Source of the DNA: CAVZZV01 sp963779845
GTDB taxonomy: Bacteria; Bacteroidota; Bacteroidia; Bacteroidales; GCA-2748055
DNA: 64,000 bases
Direction: 5' to 3'
Assembly (NCBI GenBank): GCA_963779845.1
Contig: CAVZZV010000002.1
Location: 503,066 to 567,065 of the forward strand
In this document: in pieces, positions 17,896 through 29,113 of the stretch
Numbering within the stretch: the stretch's first letter is position 1
How the letters are laid out: the number at the start of each line of letters is the position of its first letter
The notes under the pieces: model-generated
Told to the model about the DNA's origin: nothing
The model's input: the letters and a program-made list of their open reading frames with translations, nothing else
Database searches by the model: none
Program-made: the position numbers and the translations under genes

Positions 17896-18912
17896 ATGGG
17901 AAACAGGAAGGACTTTATTAAAAAGATGGCAATAGCTACCACAGGAGTTATGCTTCCCTGGAATGCTATTGTTAAAGGTACGGCGGTTCACCGGGATAAA
18001 TTTGGAGAAACACTTCCTTTGCGGACCCTGGGGAATACGGGCGAAAAGGTCACCATGCTGGGTGTGGGAGGATACCATGTGGGATGGACCACAGAAAAAG
18101 ATGCTCAGGAGGTAATAGAAACCGCCATTGCAGGAGGGATAAGATTCTTTGATACAGCCCAAAGTTACGGTGACGGACTAAGTGAAGAGCGCTATGGTAA
18201 ATTTCTGATACCCAAATACAGGGATCAGATATTTCTTATGACAAAAACGGGTTCCGACGGTCCTGATCTGCAGGCGAATTTTGAGCTTTCATTGAAAAGA
18301 CTTCAATGCGATTATGTGGATCTGTTTCAGATCCATTCCCTGCGTACCCCTGAAGATGTGGATCAACGTATTGAAGATGGAGTCATGGATGCCATGCTCA
18401 GGATTCTTGACTCAGGCAAAGCCCGGTACATTGGTTTTACGGGGCATCAAAATCCGTCAGCCCATCTGAGAATGTTGGAAAGACTTTCCGAATACCCCGG
18501 GTTCTCTACTGTTCAGATGCCGATAAACCTGGTTGATTTTGCGAGCGAGCATAGTTTTGTAAAAAGCGTCCTTCCAAAAGTGGTAGAACAGCAGCTGGGT
18601 CAGCTGGCAATGAAAACTCTGGCAGATGGCAGATTTTTCGGTAAAAAGGAGATGCGGGGAAAATTACATTGGGAGACAAAGACACCGGTTATTCCCGATT
18701 ATGTTAGCGTAAAAGATTCTTTGTTCTTTGCATGGTCCCTGCCCATAAGTGTATTAATTTCCGGAGCTGAAAATGCAGGGATGCTTGAGGAAAAGATTTT
18801 GCTTGCAAAAGAGTTCGTCAGTCTGACTGAGAGAGAAAGGGAGAGTTTGCTTGAGAAAACTGAAATGGCTCCCGACCGGGAACAAGTGGAGTATTATAAG
18901 AAAATTGACTGA
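17896..18912 (+). CDS. Aldo/keto reductase with export-like N terminus
   Basis: 338 residues. The aldo/keto reductase barrel shows its catalytic set: Asp86 and Tyr91 (FFDTAQSYG), Lys117 (LMTKTG) and His147 (FQIHSLR). The N terminus (NRKDFIKKMAIATTGVMLPW) resembles a degenerate twin-arginine signal with Arg-Lys in place of Arg-Arg. Substrate unknown. It starts 27 bases after the broken DUF2400 gene. Confidence 0.85.
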   Translation: MGNRKDFIKKMAIATTGVMLPWNAIVKGTAVHRDKFGETLPLRTLGNTGEKVTMLGVGGYHVGWTTEKDAQEVIETAIAGGIRFFDTAQSYGDGLSEERYGKFLIPKYRDQIFLMTKTGSDGPDLQANFELSLKRLQCDYVDLFQIHSLRTPEDVDQRIEDGVMDAMLRILDSGKARYIGFTGHQNPSAHLRMLERLSEYPGFSTVQMPINLVDFASEHSFVKSVLPKVVEQQLGQLAMKTLADGRFFGKKEMRGKLHWETKTPVIPDYVSVKDSLFFAWSLPISVLISGAENAGMLEEKILLAKEFVSLTERERESLLEKTEMAPDREQVEYYKKID

Positions 18913-18978
18913 AATTTTTCCTTGTATATCGGTTTTTTAGATCAACAAGCAAGTTTAATTATCACAACTCTTTACAGG

Positions 18979-20190
18979 ATGAAAGAAACTCGATTTACTA
19001 TTGGTTATCATGTTTTTAGAAATTTGACAATAGGCGCATTGTTTGCCTTTCAGCTTATTGTTGGACACAAAGCATAAATGGACAAACGCTTGAAAGAATT
19101 CCCTATGGTTCAGTGGATATTAATGACAAAGCAACTGAAATGCCCAATCGGTCCGGCCTCTTTTTGACACCTTTCTTCGGGATACGCAAATTTGTAAAGG
19201 GCTCGATGGCATATATTATATGACAGGAACATGCCAGAAAGAAGGTGTTAATGCTGTTACCTGGAATGAAGGAATTAACTTATGGAGTTCAATTGATCTG
19301 AAGCACTGGAAAGATCTCGGTTGGTTGTCAGATTGGATGATATGGACAGCTGGATCAGTAAGTATTATGTCTGGCCTGCAAAATATACCGAACCAGGGAA
19401 AATATATTCCCGCGAGGAACTTCCCTTTGATCCTGATAAAGTTCCTCCCGAAGAGGTCCGCGCTGGGCTAACGAGATTCACTATGTACCCCATCTCAATA
19501 CCTTCGTCATAGTAGGTTGCATCAACCATAATGTCAGGTACCAAGGGAACATTGGATTGGGCATAAATTCTGGGGAGCAACATTCCTTCTTAAAAGTATA
19601 TCAGGCAAAGCCGAGGGGCCATATGTCGATATTCAGCCAGACCATCCACTAACGCCCCAAATAGATGCCAATTTTTTCATTGACGATAACAATGATATGT
19701 TTTTTGTCTATCAGGATAATCGAATTGCAAGGCTAAAGGATGATTTGTCCGGTTTAGCCGAGGAACCCTGGAGAGCTTTGGAGACAGAATTTCCTAAAGA
19801 AGGGTACACTGAAGGAGCTTTTCTTTTCAAAGCAAATGGCAGGTATCATCTCACACAAACCCATTGGAGTTATACCAGTCCTGATTTTTCTAACGGCACA
19901 TATTGTCCTCCGGATAAAAGTATGGAGGTATATAGTTATGATCCGGTTATTGCATCTGCCGATTCAATTAAAGGACCCTATGGTGAACGGTACACTTCAA
20001 TTACCGGTGGCGGTCATGGAAATTTTTTTCAGGATTACGAGGGGGATTGGTGGGCTTGTGTCTTTTGGAACCCGCGAAACAAAATTCCGGGTACAGAAGA
20101 AAACCAATGCCGGCCCGATTGTGGCATAAGATCAAAGGTCAGTTGAAGGTTGACAAAGAACGCACCGATAAATTTTATAACAGCTTTTAG
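18979..20190 (+). pseudogene. GH43-like glycosidase, several frameshifts
   Basis: From ATG 18979 a signal-like hydrophobic stretch is followed by five-bladed-propeller sequence split over several frames: LRDTQICKGLDGIYYMTGT (candidate base Asp), INLWSSIDLKHWKDLG, ANEIHYVPHLNTF, QIDANFFIDDN and TEGAFLFKANGRYHL (candidate acid Glu), then GHGNFFQDYEGDWWACVFWNPRN. At least four indels are needed to read it through to TAG at 20190. The order of blades fits GH43 or a related clan GH-F family (arabinosidase or xylosidase). Multiple breaks in a single-copy gene favour true decay. Confidence 0.7.
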
Positions 20191-20337
20191 CAGATCTTCA
20201 GACAGCTTTTTTCATATCTACTTTTTTAAAGATGTTTTAGCAGCATGAATAATTTTTGAGAGCATATTCACCCATGGTGAATTTAAGAATCCTTGCTATA
20301 GGCTTCCCTCAGAAATTTGTGAGGATCCTTTTGTCGC

Positions 20338-22845
20338 CTAATAAAATGGTAATTTATGAGTTTCCAAATGATTTTTGGTGGACAGTTCAACGATATAAAT
20401 ACCTTGTGTAAGCTGAAGAGGGTAGGCAGTAGTATTATTTTTTGATTCAAATACTTTCATCCCTCTGGTATTGTAAACCTTAACTTTTGGGGCATCGCCA
20501 TTTTTGACATCATTCACATACAACACCCCATAGGAATAAAAAGGGTTATAATAGAACTGCTTATTCTTTTCGACTACAGAAGATAACAAATTCATTACCC
20601 CCAGATTTAATATTTTGTTGATTGCTGTTTTACTTAGTGTTTGCTGGATAATAAGAAGATCATCCATTTTCCCGTCCGATTTAATCATGGTGGGTCTTTC
20701 TTCATGTTTAGCGCTTCCGATAACAAACTCGTTATTATTCACTTCACCGCTTATCTCTACCATTCCTACAGATTCTCCGTTGATATAAAGATTTCTTTTC
20801 CCGGATTTTGTGTCCTGAACGCTTGCAAAATGATACCATGTATCAGGAGTCATGGGGAAAGGATTCCCATTTTTATCCAAATGACTGGATGTAACTCCCC
20901 CGGAATAGGTACTGATATTATCTCCGTTCTTAAGAATCTCTAACTGAATCCTGCCAGGATCCTGGCCGTCTTTCTGGTGAATCCATCGTTGGTTTTCCCC
21001 AAGCACAGAAGGGAGTTGTGCCATATTAATCCAGCCGGAAATAGTAAAATCCTGCGATGCCTCGAAATTCAAGCCATTGGTAACCAGTGGGGAAAGATTA
21101 AAAACACCGGCCTGACCAAATACCCCATCTGTAAAAGTTACCCTTCCGGTGGCATCCATGCTTGTGGATGGGGAAATTATCACCTTTGATTGTGATACAT
21201 TATTGGTGTTTCCATCAAATGGAATATAAGCGCGAATTTTTGAATAGTCCAGGCTATCGCTCGCGTTATGCGTATAGTACTTGCTGCCATTGTATATTTT
21301 TACACGTTGAGCCCAGGTATCGTAAACCGCAATTAGCTCGTTAAGTTTATCCCGATATTGCTCTGCCAGATCGTGCATTTCCGTTCGGTCATTTTCCATA
21401 TCATAAAGTTCCCATTCAGAGGTCCTTCCCAACTTGGGGAATTTCCAATTTGTGAAATATTCATAATCAAATTCGTATCTGGATACCAGCTTCCATTTGC
21501 CATTCTGAAGTAAGGCACGGTTACCTTCATGTTCCCAGAATAAATATTCATGACCCTCCCAATCTTCTTCCTTAAGTAAGGGCAGAAGTGATATCCCTTC
21601 CATGGGAGTTATTATTTCACCCTTATAGCTTTGGGGATATTCCGCACCGGAGACATCCACTACAGTACTCATAATATCAATGAGATGAGCAGGCTTGTTT
21701 GTTATTATCCCTTTGGGAATTTGTGCTGGCCAGAAAGCTATCAATGGGGTTGAAATACCGCCTTCATTCACAAAATGCTTATACATCCGAAAAGGGGTAT
21801 TGCTGACGTTAGCCCAGGGTAGATGGTATGCTATGTATGACTCTGGAGTCCCGGGTGTGTTTTTATCGTTCCACCCAATACCCTCCGCGCAGCCACCATT
21901 ATCCTGTAAAAAGAAAATAAGTGTATTTTCAGCAACCCCAAGCTCTTCTAATTTCGATACTATTCTTCCAATATTTTCGTCCAATGAATAAACCTGTGCC
22001 GCGTAGGCCTCCATTTTTTCCTGCCACCAGTCTTTTCGCGTTACTTCGTTCCATTGGGGGACGGACTCATCCCTCCAGGACAGGTCCCAGAGTGGGTTAA
22101 TCAATCCGATTTCCTTTTGTTTTTGCAGACGCCGGCTTCGTATGGTATCCCAGCCTTCCGCGTATTTTCCTTTAAACTTTTCGACATCTTCACTTTTTGC
22201 GTGAAGTGGCCAGTGTGCCGCGTTGAATGCCACGTATCCAAAAAAAGGTTTATGCAAATTCACTGCTTCTTCAATAAATTCACAGGCAAACTTAGCTGTG
22301 TAATCGGTCAGGTAATATTCCGGGTCATCAGTCGACCAGGTCTGACCGTCCAATTTAAGATTTCCAGGGGCGTGATCAAAGTAATCGACTCTTGCTTCTC
22401 TTGTCCAACTACGGTCAAAACCCCGGTTTTCAGCCGTCATTCCATTGTTTCTCGTCCCAACATGCCACTTGCCGGAATGAAATGTCCTATACCCGGCTCC
22501 CTGAACTACTTCACCCATTGTTACACAGTTGTTATGCAAGTGACCGAGATATTGAGGTGTACCCCAGTTCTGGGACATGTATCCAACTCCGGATTGATGA
22601 GCATATAAACCGGTTAAAAGGGATGCTCTGGTAGGACAGCATCGGGCACCGTTATAAAAACGCGTGAATTTTAACCCATTTTCAGCTAAATGATCAAGAT
22701 TTGGAGTAGTAATTTCACTTCCAAAGCAACCAAGATCAGAATACCCCATATCATCAGATAGTATAACTATGATATTCGGCTTTTGGGCTTTCATTAGAGG
22801 ACTGCAGGAAATGGCAATTGCGAATAATAAAATATTTTTATTCAT
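20338..22845 (-). CDS. Sulfatase with LamG-like domain and T9SS sorting tail
   Basis: 835 residues with a signal peptide. The metal site starts NIIVILSDDMGYSDLGCFG and the formylglycine motif is Cys69-Cys-Pro-Thr-Arg73, so Cys69 is the residue converted to formylglycine. Residues about 90-530 complete the sulfatase fold (GKWHVG, DNGG, HEGNRALLQNGKWKLV). Residues about 550-760 are a concanavalin-like LamG domain (IPFDGNTN, FTISGWINM, WYHFASVQD, LYINGE), and about 770-835 a type IX sorting tail (VKVYNTRGMKVF, GIYIVEL). The enzyme is thus exported to the cell surface or medium. Last gene of the minus-strand array, 114 bases after the previous sulfatase. Confidence 0.9.
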   Translation of the reverse strand: MNKNILLFAIAISCSPLMKAQKPNIIVILSDDMGYSDLGCFGSEITTPNLDHLAENGLKFTRFYNGARCCPTRASLLTGLYAHQSGVGYMSQNWGTPQYLGHLHNNCVTMGEVVQGAGYRTFHSGKWHVGTRNNGMTAENRGFDRSWTREARVDYFDHAPGNLKLDGQTWSTDDPEYYLTDYTAKFACEFIEEAVNLHKPFFGYVAFNAAHWPLHAKSEDVEKFKGKYAEGWDTIRSRRLQKQKEIGLINPLWDLSWRDESVPQWNEVTRKDWWQEKMEAYAAQVYSLDENIGRIVSKLEELGVAENTLIFFLQDNGGCAEGIGWNDKNTPGTPESYIAYHLPWANVSNTPFRMYKHFVNEGGISTPLIAFWPAQIPKGIITNKPAHLIDIMSTVVDVSGAEYPQSYKGEIITPMEGISLLPLLKEEDWEGHEYLFWEHEGNRALLQNGKWKLVSRYEFDYEYFTNWKFPKLGRTSEWELYDMENDRTEMHDLAEQYRDKLNELIAVYDTWAQRVKIYNGSKYYTHNASDSLDYSKIRAYIPFDGNTNNVSQSKVIISPSTSMDATGRVTFTDGVFGQAGVFNLSPLVTNGLNFEASQDFTISGWINMAQLPSVLGENQRWIHQKDGQDPGRIQLEILKNGDNISTYSGGVTSSHLDKNGNPFPMTPDTWYHFASVQDTKSGKRNLYINGESVGMVEISGEVNNNEFVIGSAKHEERPTMIKSDGKMDDLLIIQQTLSKTAINKILNLGVMNLLSSVVEKNKQFYYNPFYSYGVLYVNDVKNGDAPKVKVYNTRGMKVFESKNNTTAYPLQLTQGIYIVELSTKNHLETHKLPFY

Positions 22846-22959
22846 TGCAGATTTAGTTATTAGAAACGATTAGTGATTGATTGGGTCAGAATTTCCAGTT
22901 ATAGGTTTGATTTTTACAAAAGAAGATGGTAATCCTTAGTCCAGGTTATGTAATGGGAC

Positions 22960-24621
22960 TTAAAATTTCAAGTCAGGGTTAATCCCGGTTCTTCGAACAT
23001 ATTCATCCCAGGCCTTAGACATTTCATTCACCCGTTCCGGATATTTGCTGCTTAAGTCATTGGTCTCACATTTATCTTCTTTTAAATTATATAGTTCCCA
23101 GGAAGGTGGGTAAGGCATTCTCTTTCCCCAAACTAGTTTCCAGTCTCCATTCACGACAGCGCGTGCTCCCTGATGAGAAAAATATATACTTCGTTCGGGC
23201 AGTTCTTTTCCTTTGCAGGCATCCATGAAACTTAATCCCTCCATTTCCTGGATATTATTTCCATTATACTCCGCAGGATATTCCGCTCCGGTTACCTCAC
23301 ACAAAAAGGGCATTACATCCATAACATGGATTTGTTCGCGGGACCATTGTCCCTCCATTTTTTTGTCTATTCCCGCTGGCCAGTGAATAATAAAAGGAGA
23401 AGCTACCCCTCCTTCATGTGTAAAATGCTTGTATAGTCGCAAAGGAGTATTCCCCAGGTTTGCCCAGGCACTGCCATACGAGGAGTGAGTGCCTGGCCCA
23501 CCCATAGCCTGTAATTCATTCCCTTCATGAAGGATTTGAATACCTTTTCTTGATACACCATCAAAACCATATGGGCCCCATTCATAACAGGCACCATTAT
23601 CACTGGTCAGCATGATTACTGTATTCTTGTACTGGCCTGTTTCTTTAAGATAATCTATAATTCTGCCTATACCTTTGTCTACATGGTCCACCATGGCTGC
23701 AAATGTAGCCATTCGTCGGGCAAGATCGCGCTGCCTGTCCACATTAAGGGAATTCCAGGCTGGATTTTTCTCTCCCGGATAACCATTGGCAATACTGTCT
23801 GCATCCACAGGGACCATAGAGCGGTCTGTGAATGTCCAGCTTTCATCGTTTATTAATCCTATTTCCCTCATTCGATCAAAGCGCTTTTCCCTTAGCACAT
23901 CCCATCCTTGCATATATAAATCAAAATATTTATCAATTGTTTCTTTGGGAGCCTGAATCGGAAAATGAGGAGAAGAATGGCCCAGGAACAAGAACCATGG
24001 TTTGTCCTTTTGTTGTCCCTGTCTGATAAACTCGAGAGCATACTCGGTAAAAACATCGGTTACATAAAATTCACCCTTAGGAGGATCAATCTCCTTTGCT
24101 CTTCCTTCAGGCAATCGCTCATAGAGAGAAGGATCCCATTGATCGAGTGAATGTGCCATGCAGTAGCCGAAAAATTCATCAAAACCCCTTACCACCGGAT
24201 TGGTTACTTCATGCAAATGCCATTTCCCCACGTAGTAGGTACTATATCCGGCTGCGCCAAGGACCTCTCCCAGAGTTACGCAATCGTCCCGTAATCTTCC
24301 AAGATAGGCCGTGCTCAGGCCCCTGGCCGGATTTCGGGTAGTAAAATCAGCTATGCCAGCCTGTGGAGGATAGAGCCCGGTCATCAAGGATGCCCGGGAA
24401 GGACAACAACGGGCTGAATTATAACAGGATTGAAACCGAATTCCCTCCGCCGCCAGTAAATCTATATTAGGCGTAGGGATTTCTCCTCCATAGCAGCCTA
24501 AATCAGAATAACCCAAATCGTCGAGTAACACAAAAAGAACATTGCTTTGTTTTTGAGCGTTTCCAACAATACCTACACTCATAAAACAAACTGCCATTAA
24601 ATAAAAAAAAGTTCGTCTCAT
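22960..24621 (-). CDS. Secreted sulfatase
   Basis: 553 residues with a signal peptide ending VGNAQ. Metal ligands in VLFVLLDDLGYSDLGCYGG, formylglycine motif Cys72-Cys-Pro-Ser-Arg76, then GKWHLHEV, FLGHSSPHFP, TSDNGACYEWG and NGDWKLVWG. It is closely similar in plan to the sulfatase at 20338 but lacks the LamG and sorting domains, so it probably acts in the periplasm. It removes sulfate esters from a glycan; the position cannot be told by eye. Confidence 0.9.
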   Translation of the reverse strand: MRRTFFYLMAVCFMSVGIVGNAQKQSNVLFVLLDDLGYSDLGCYGGEIPTPNIDLLAAEGIRFQSCYNSARCCPSRASLMTGLYPPQAGIADFTTRNPARGLSTAYLGRLRDDCVTLGEVLGAAGYSTYYVGKWHLHEVTNPVVRGFDEFFGYCMAHSLDQWDPSLYERLPEGRAKEIDPPKGEFYVTDVFTEYALEFIRQGQQKDKPWFLFLGHSSPHFPIQAPKETIDKYFDLYMQGWDVLREKRFDRMREIGLINDESWTFTDRSMVPVDADSIANGYPGEKNPAWNSLNVDRQRDLARRMATFAAMVDHVDKGIGRIIDYLKETGQYKNTVIMLTSDNGACYEWGPYGFDGVSRKGIQILHEGNELQAMGGPGTHSSYGSAWANLGNTPLRLYKHFTHEGGVASPFIIHWPAGIDKKMEGQWSREQIHVMDVMPFLCEVTGAEYPAEYNGNNIQEMEGLSFMDACKGKELPERSIYFSHQGARAVVNGDWKLVWGKRMPYPPSWELYNLKEDKCETNDLSSKYPERVNEMSKAWDEYVRRTGINPDLKF

Positions 24622-24723
24622 ATTATTCGTTTTTTTGAAGTGACCGTGGCAGTCAATGCAGGAGCATTGAAAATAGGCTCACTCCCCTCCAACTTTGGTA
24701 GGTAACCCATGATTAATGAAAAA

Positions 24724-26382
24724 TCATTTTTGAGGGATCAGGGCCTTTTCGTTTTCCTTTAATTTCTTTTGAGGTTCCTCTTTATAGGGGGACCAATAAT
24801 TATGAGGATCCTTTTTAAATCCGTAATGCCTTTTATTGGTAGGATGGGGCAAGGGCAAAGGATCTTGTGTCCGCAATTCCCAGGACATCATATCTTCCAT
24901 TAATTCCAATTGTTTGGCGATATATGCCGTATCGCCAAATAAATTCTCTATTTCTGCGGGATCTTCGGATAAATTATAGAGCTGGCCACTTCCCTGCATG
25001 TCATAAACCAGTTTCCAGTCGCCTTTTCTCAAGGCACGCATCATGCCACTTTGCGACCATGTGTTCAATTCATCAAACTCAATTTTCCCTTTGGATAGGT
25101 TTCCGTCCTGGGTATAAGGATCATATTCTACTAGATCTGTAAAATGCAATCCTCCAAATCCCTGCTGAATAATAATGCTGGAAAATTCTTCTTTCGGATA
25201 AGTTTTGCCCTGCAACAGGGGCCAGATACTCCTACCCTGGACGCCCTCCGGTATTGGAACACCTAATATGTTGCAGATCGTCGGCATAATGTCTACATTA
25301 CTAACATGTGCCTCATGTGCCTCTTTAGATTGAAGAATTCCAGGGCCATGCCATAGCATAGGAATTCGGATAAGGCACTCCGGCATTTCCACCCCCTTTT
25401 TAATAAGTCCGTATTCCCCGGTAAAATCACCGTGATCCGCCACGAATATGAGAATGGTGTTTTCATATAATCCACTTTTCCTTAGATAATCCACAAAGCT
25501 TTTAACCTCATCATCAATTAATCGCATCATTCCATAATAATTGCTTCTGATCCGAGGAATATTCTTTTCAAATTCCGGATAACCCATTTCCATCATTTCT
25601 TTTTGCAATACCCATTTATTTCCCTTTAATGGCAAAACTTCAGGCCCGACAGCAACAGGAGGGAGGGATTGAGGGGGAAACATGGAATAATAAGGTTCCG
25701 ACACCTGGTAAGGATTATGGGGCTCGGGAATAGAGATATAAAGAAAAAATGGCTCTGTACTGTTGATTGGCCTTTTTTCCAACCAATTTTCGGCATCTGT
25801 CACAATTCTGGCAGGCAATTGCATTGAGGCAGGAAAAGGTGCAGGTTTTTCTTCCATATAAAAGTGAGTGCCCTGCAGGTATTCATTGAATGCTCTCTCT
25901 TTTTCATCCTGAGGATTCGATACGCCCAAATGGGAATATTCCTTCCAATAGTCCAGCATCTCAGGTTCTAAATAACTGTGATTTTTTCCGATCAGGGCAG
26001 TCTGGTATCCCTTGTCTCTTAAAACCTGAAATATATCGGTCTCATAAAATGCATCCTTCAGGTTCATATTCGACCTTACATGGGTGGCCGAAGGGAAACG
26101 GCCGGTAAGCATTGAAGTTCTGCTGGGGATACAAGCGGGAGAAGCACAATAAGCCCTGTTAAACCAGATACCCGTTTGAGCAAGGCTGTCCAAAAATGGA
26201 GTGGTGTTCAACGGAAAACCTTCTCTCGCGCTGGCATCTGCCCTGAACTGATCGGTGAGGATCAGTACAATATTTGGGGAAAAGTTGTTATGTTGTCCTT
26301 CTTCTGTTTGATTATGGTCTTGTCCCTTCGATGTTAAAAAGGATAAAATAAATAAAATGACCAGGTTTGTACCTCTTATCAA
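24724..26382 (-). CDS. Secreted sulfatase, distinct subfamily
   Basis: 552 residues with a signal peptide and a low-complexity His/Asn/Gln linker (about 21-35). NIVLILTDQFRADA replaces the DD pair of the neighbouring sulfatases by TDQ, and the formylglycine motif is Cys84-Ile-Pro-Ser-Arg88. IGKNHSYL, VADHGDFTGEYGLIKKG and RKGDWKLVYDMQG follow. The TDQ type is common among sulfatases acting on exo-sulfated sugars. It starts 33 bases after the binding lipoprotein gene, so it belongs to the Sus operon. Confidence 0.9.
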   Translation of the reverse strand: MIRGTNLVILFILSFLTSKGQDHNQTEEGQHNNFSPNIVLILTDQFRADASAREGFPLNTTPFLDSLAQTGIWFNRAYCASPACIPSRTSMLTGRFPSATHVRSNMNLKDAFYETDIFQVLRDKGYQTALIGKNHSYLEPEMLDYWKEYSHLGVSNPQDEKERAFNEYLQGTHFYMEEKPAPFPASMQLPARIVTDAENWLEKRPINSTEPFFLYISIPEPHNPYQVSEPYYSMFPPQSLPPVAVGPEVLPLKGNKWVLQKEMMEMGYPEFEKNIPRIRSNYYGMMRLIDDEVKSFVDYLRKSGLYENTILIFVADHGDFTGEYGLIKKGVEMPECLIRIPMLWHGPGILQSKEAHEAHVSNVDIMPTICNILGVPIPEGVQGRSIWPLLQGKTYPKEEFSSIIIQQGFGGLHFTDLVEYDPYTQDGNLSKGKIEFDELNTWSQSGMMRALRKGDWKLVYDMQGSGQLYNLSEDPAEIENLFGDTAYIAKQLELMEDMMSWELRTQDPLPLPHPTNKRHYGFKKDPHNYWSPYKEEPQKKLKENEKALIPQK

Positions 26383-26415
26383 AACAATAGTTTAGAAAAA
26401 CAATAATTTTCAATA

Positions 26416-27344
26416 TTACGGGACCACTACTTTGGTTGTCAAAGTGACCTGATGATACCGGGTATTTGGAATCCATTCACCTGTAGGACTTTCAATGGTC
26501 CCGGTTTTTGTAGCCAGAGCAGATATGTGGATCAGACCTTTTTTGCCATTCGCTGTTTTAAACAGGTAAACGTTGCCCTTTTCTATTTCAACAGCATCAT
26601 TAACAGGATCGGCCAAAGAAAGAATAGGAGAGGCATCCACCTGGGTGATCGAGTCATATTGGGCTGCGGTGAGAGTGGTTAATTCAAACTTGGTTTGCTG
26701 TAATCCTCCAATATCCAAGAGATTGTAACTACTCCTTTGGGCGGGGTTTACAAGGGCCGGGACAGTATCTGTTCCTACAATGGCAACTTCTCCCAATGAA
26801 AAATCGATCTCGTTTTTATATTCCGCCCCATCTCCGCGCATATAAACACGACCATTCAGCCAAGTAGCGTAATAGGGTCCGTAATAGTTTTCAACGGTTT
26901 CCATTATCAAGGGTTCGGAAAATAATACTTCGGGGGTAATGTCAATGACGAGGTTTTTCTCAAATTCACTTCCTTCCGCATCGGTTACCAGCACTTTAAT
27001 CGCTTTCTCCCGGTGAGGTTATCAATAGTATATTCTGTACTATAGGAGGGAACGCCCTCATCAAATGCTATGGCTGTATTTTCGATAAGGTCTCCTCTTG
27101 CGCCGGTCCGGGTATCGGCAGTATAGATTTCAAAATATTTAATCTTGGTACCTTGTGCTTTAACTTCAATTTTTGCATTATAACTCATAACTCCTTTGTC
27201 GACCGTGACGATATTGGTGTTATCCACACCGGTAAAATCGATGGTTAGGGGGGCTGTGTAGTCAAGAACAAATGCATTATCCTCACATGATGCGATGGAC
27301 AAGGCAATGATTAACAATGGTATATATCTTATAATCTTTTTCAT
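26416..27344 (-). pseudogene. Surface lipoprotein of the Sus operon, one frameshift
   Basis: A lipoprotein signal (SIASCED) is followed by an Ig-like, beta-rich segment to about residue 115; the frame breaks near 27000, where GGGAGAAAG needs one base less (G) to continue as EKAIKVLVTDAEG. The second part (to 26416) has NYYGPYYATWLNGRVYMRGDG and ends with a strand-rich region. This layout fits the DUF1735/DUF4361-type or SusE-type glycan-binding lipoproteins that follow SusD genes. The break is in a homopolymer, so an intact gene is quite possible. Confidence 0.6.
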
Positions 27345-27382
27345 GTTACAAATGATTTTATGGTTTTCGTTTATTTATAATT

Positions 27383-29095
27383 TTAGTAGCCAGGGTTTTG
27401 ATAAATTAAGGGGCTGTTATTTACTTCTTCAGGTGGAAGTGGTAATAAATTCAGACGTTCATTATAGTTACGGTTGTCCAAAATCGTACGGACATAATTC
27501 CCGTTTTCCATAGCAATTCCTGTTGCCGGCCGTTGCATTACTTCATTGGCGATTTTCCACCGGCGTATGTCAAAAAAGCGATGTTCCTCAAAGCATAGTT
27601 CAACGCGACGTTCCTTGCGGATCCGTTCGCGAAGGGTGGATTGTGAATAGTCGGCAGCGATAAGTGGATTGGTAATCCCTGCCCGTTCACGGATTTGATT
27701 CAATCGGGCAACAGCTTTTGTACGGGCATCCGGTGAATCAGAAGATTCATTCACTGCTTCCGCATAATTCAGTAAAACCTCGGCATACCGCATCATGATA
27801 AAATTCATTGAGGTAACACCTCCATCCCGATGGTCAATGCGGTCATCAAGGTATTTGGTAAGGAAATAGCCACTTCCCCATTTTTCAGGGGTCGTGATAT
27901 CCACGATTTGCGGAGCTTTGTTAACCTTAGGCCAAATATGGCCATGATATAGCATAGACTGTGCCAGATCGCGGGTCACGGTTCGCGTATGGATTTTGTT
28001 CATCATATCCTGAGGCCGGGTTAATTATCGGGCTATAATCCGCATTGTACCCGATGATCGGTTGTGTGCCATCTGCCATATCGTAAGCGTCAACCAGCCA
28101 TTGAGTAGGAACGGTGGCCAATTCTTTATTCAGATTCCATGGGTTAAAGGCGGGAAAACACATGTATAAATCATCTGTATAATCCCGTAGGTTAACCCAT
28201 ATATTTTCCTTGTTTTTCCGTTCATTAAAATATCGGGTATAACTTTTTGCCGGTTCCGTTGGATCGTAATATAACTCATGCAATCCGGTTGATTCCGAGT
28301 AATTAATAAGATCCAATGCTGCTTGTGCAGCCTGTGCCCAGGTAACACCAGACCCTTCCGACAAGGGACTTGCAGCATAGAGTAATGTGCGGGCTTTATA
28401 ACCTAATGCAGCAGAGCGGGTAGCCCGCCCATAATCCGCATCGTCCCATTCATCGGGTAAAACCCCTTCCTTCGACAAAGCATCAAATTCATTAACGATA
28501 AATTGGACTGTGGCTTGGAGGTTAGCCCGCTCGGTTGTTTCAAAGGCGAAAGGATCAATCGGTTCTTCGGAAATTACCAAGGGCCCAAACCAACGAAAGA
28601 GTTCATGATAATAATAAGCCCTTAAAAAACTGGCCTGGTTGGCACTACTTATCTTTTCCGATTCTTCCATGGATGATTCTCCGATATTGGCCAGGAAAAT
28701 GTTTGCATTCCGTGATCGCTTTATAATGCCATATCCATGGATGGGTATTGGTAACCGGATTGGAAGTAGCAGTGATGCTAGACTGTGATATATTGCTGAA
28801 TACCCGGTACCAATCCGGCAGAACGGGTAGTATTGCCGGCCCCATCATCTGTAGCATTATCGAGCATGGCAACAGCAGTGTTCATGTTCATCAGTCGTGA
28901 AAAACTCCCATTGTTGGCGTTTGTTTCCTCCCGCATTCTCCCATACAGGTCATAAAGTACTTTGCGCGTATATTCCACATCAGAATAGATTTTTTCTGTT
29001 GTGAGCTCATCAAGGTCGGTGGTATCCATCAACCCTTCCGTCTCGCAAGATGTTAAGAGGAAAATTCCTAAAACGTATTTAAATATATTTTTCAT
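27383..29095 (-). pseudogene. SusD-like glycan-binding lipoprotein 1, frameshifted
   Basis: ATG 29095 with lipobox LLTSC. N-terminal SusD features (DTTDLDELTTEKIYSDVEYTRKVLYDLYGRM) are in one frame to about 28790, the TPR-type middle (SSANQASFLRAYYYHELFRWFG, RATRSAALGYKARTLLYAASPL) in another, and the C-terminal part (MNFIMMRYAEVLLNYAEAVNE, RIRKERRVELCFEEHRFFDIRRWKIA, LPLPPEEVNNSPLIYQNPGY) in a third. Breaks lie near 28790, 28680 and 28010. It would cap the SusC transporter encoded just before it. Stop at 27383 agrees with the family. Confidence 0.85.
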
Positions 29096-29113
29096 TTTTC
29101 TTCTTTTTAACAG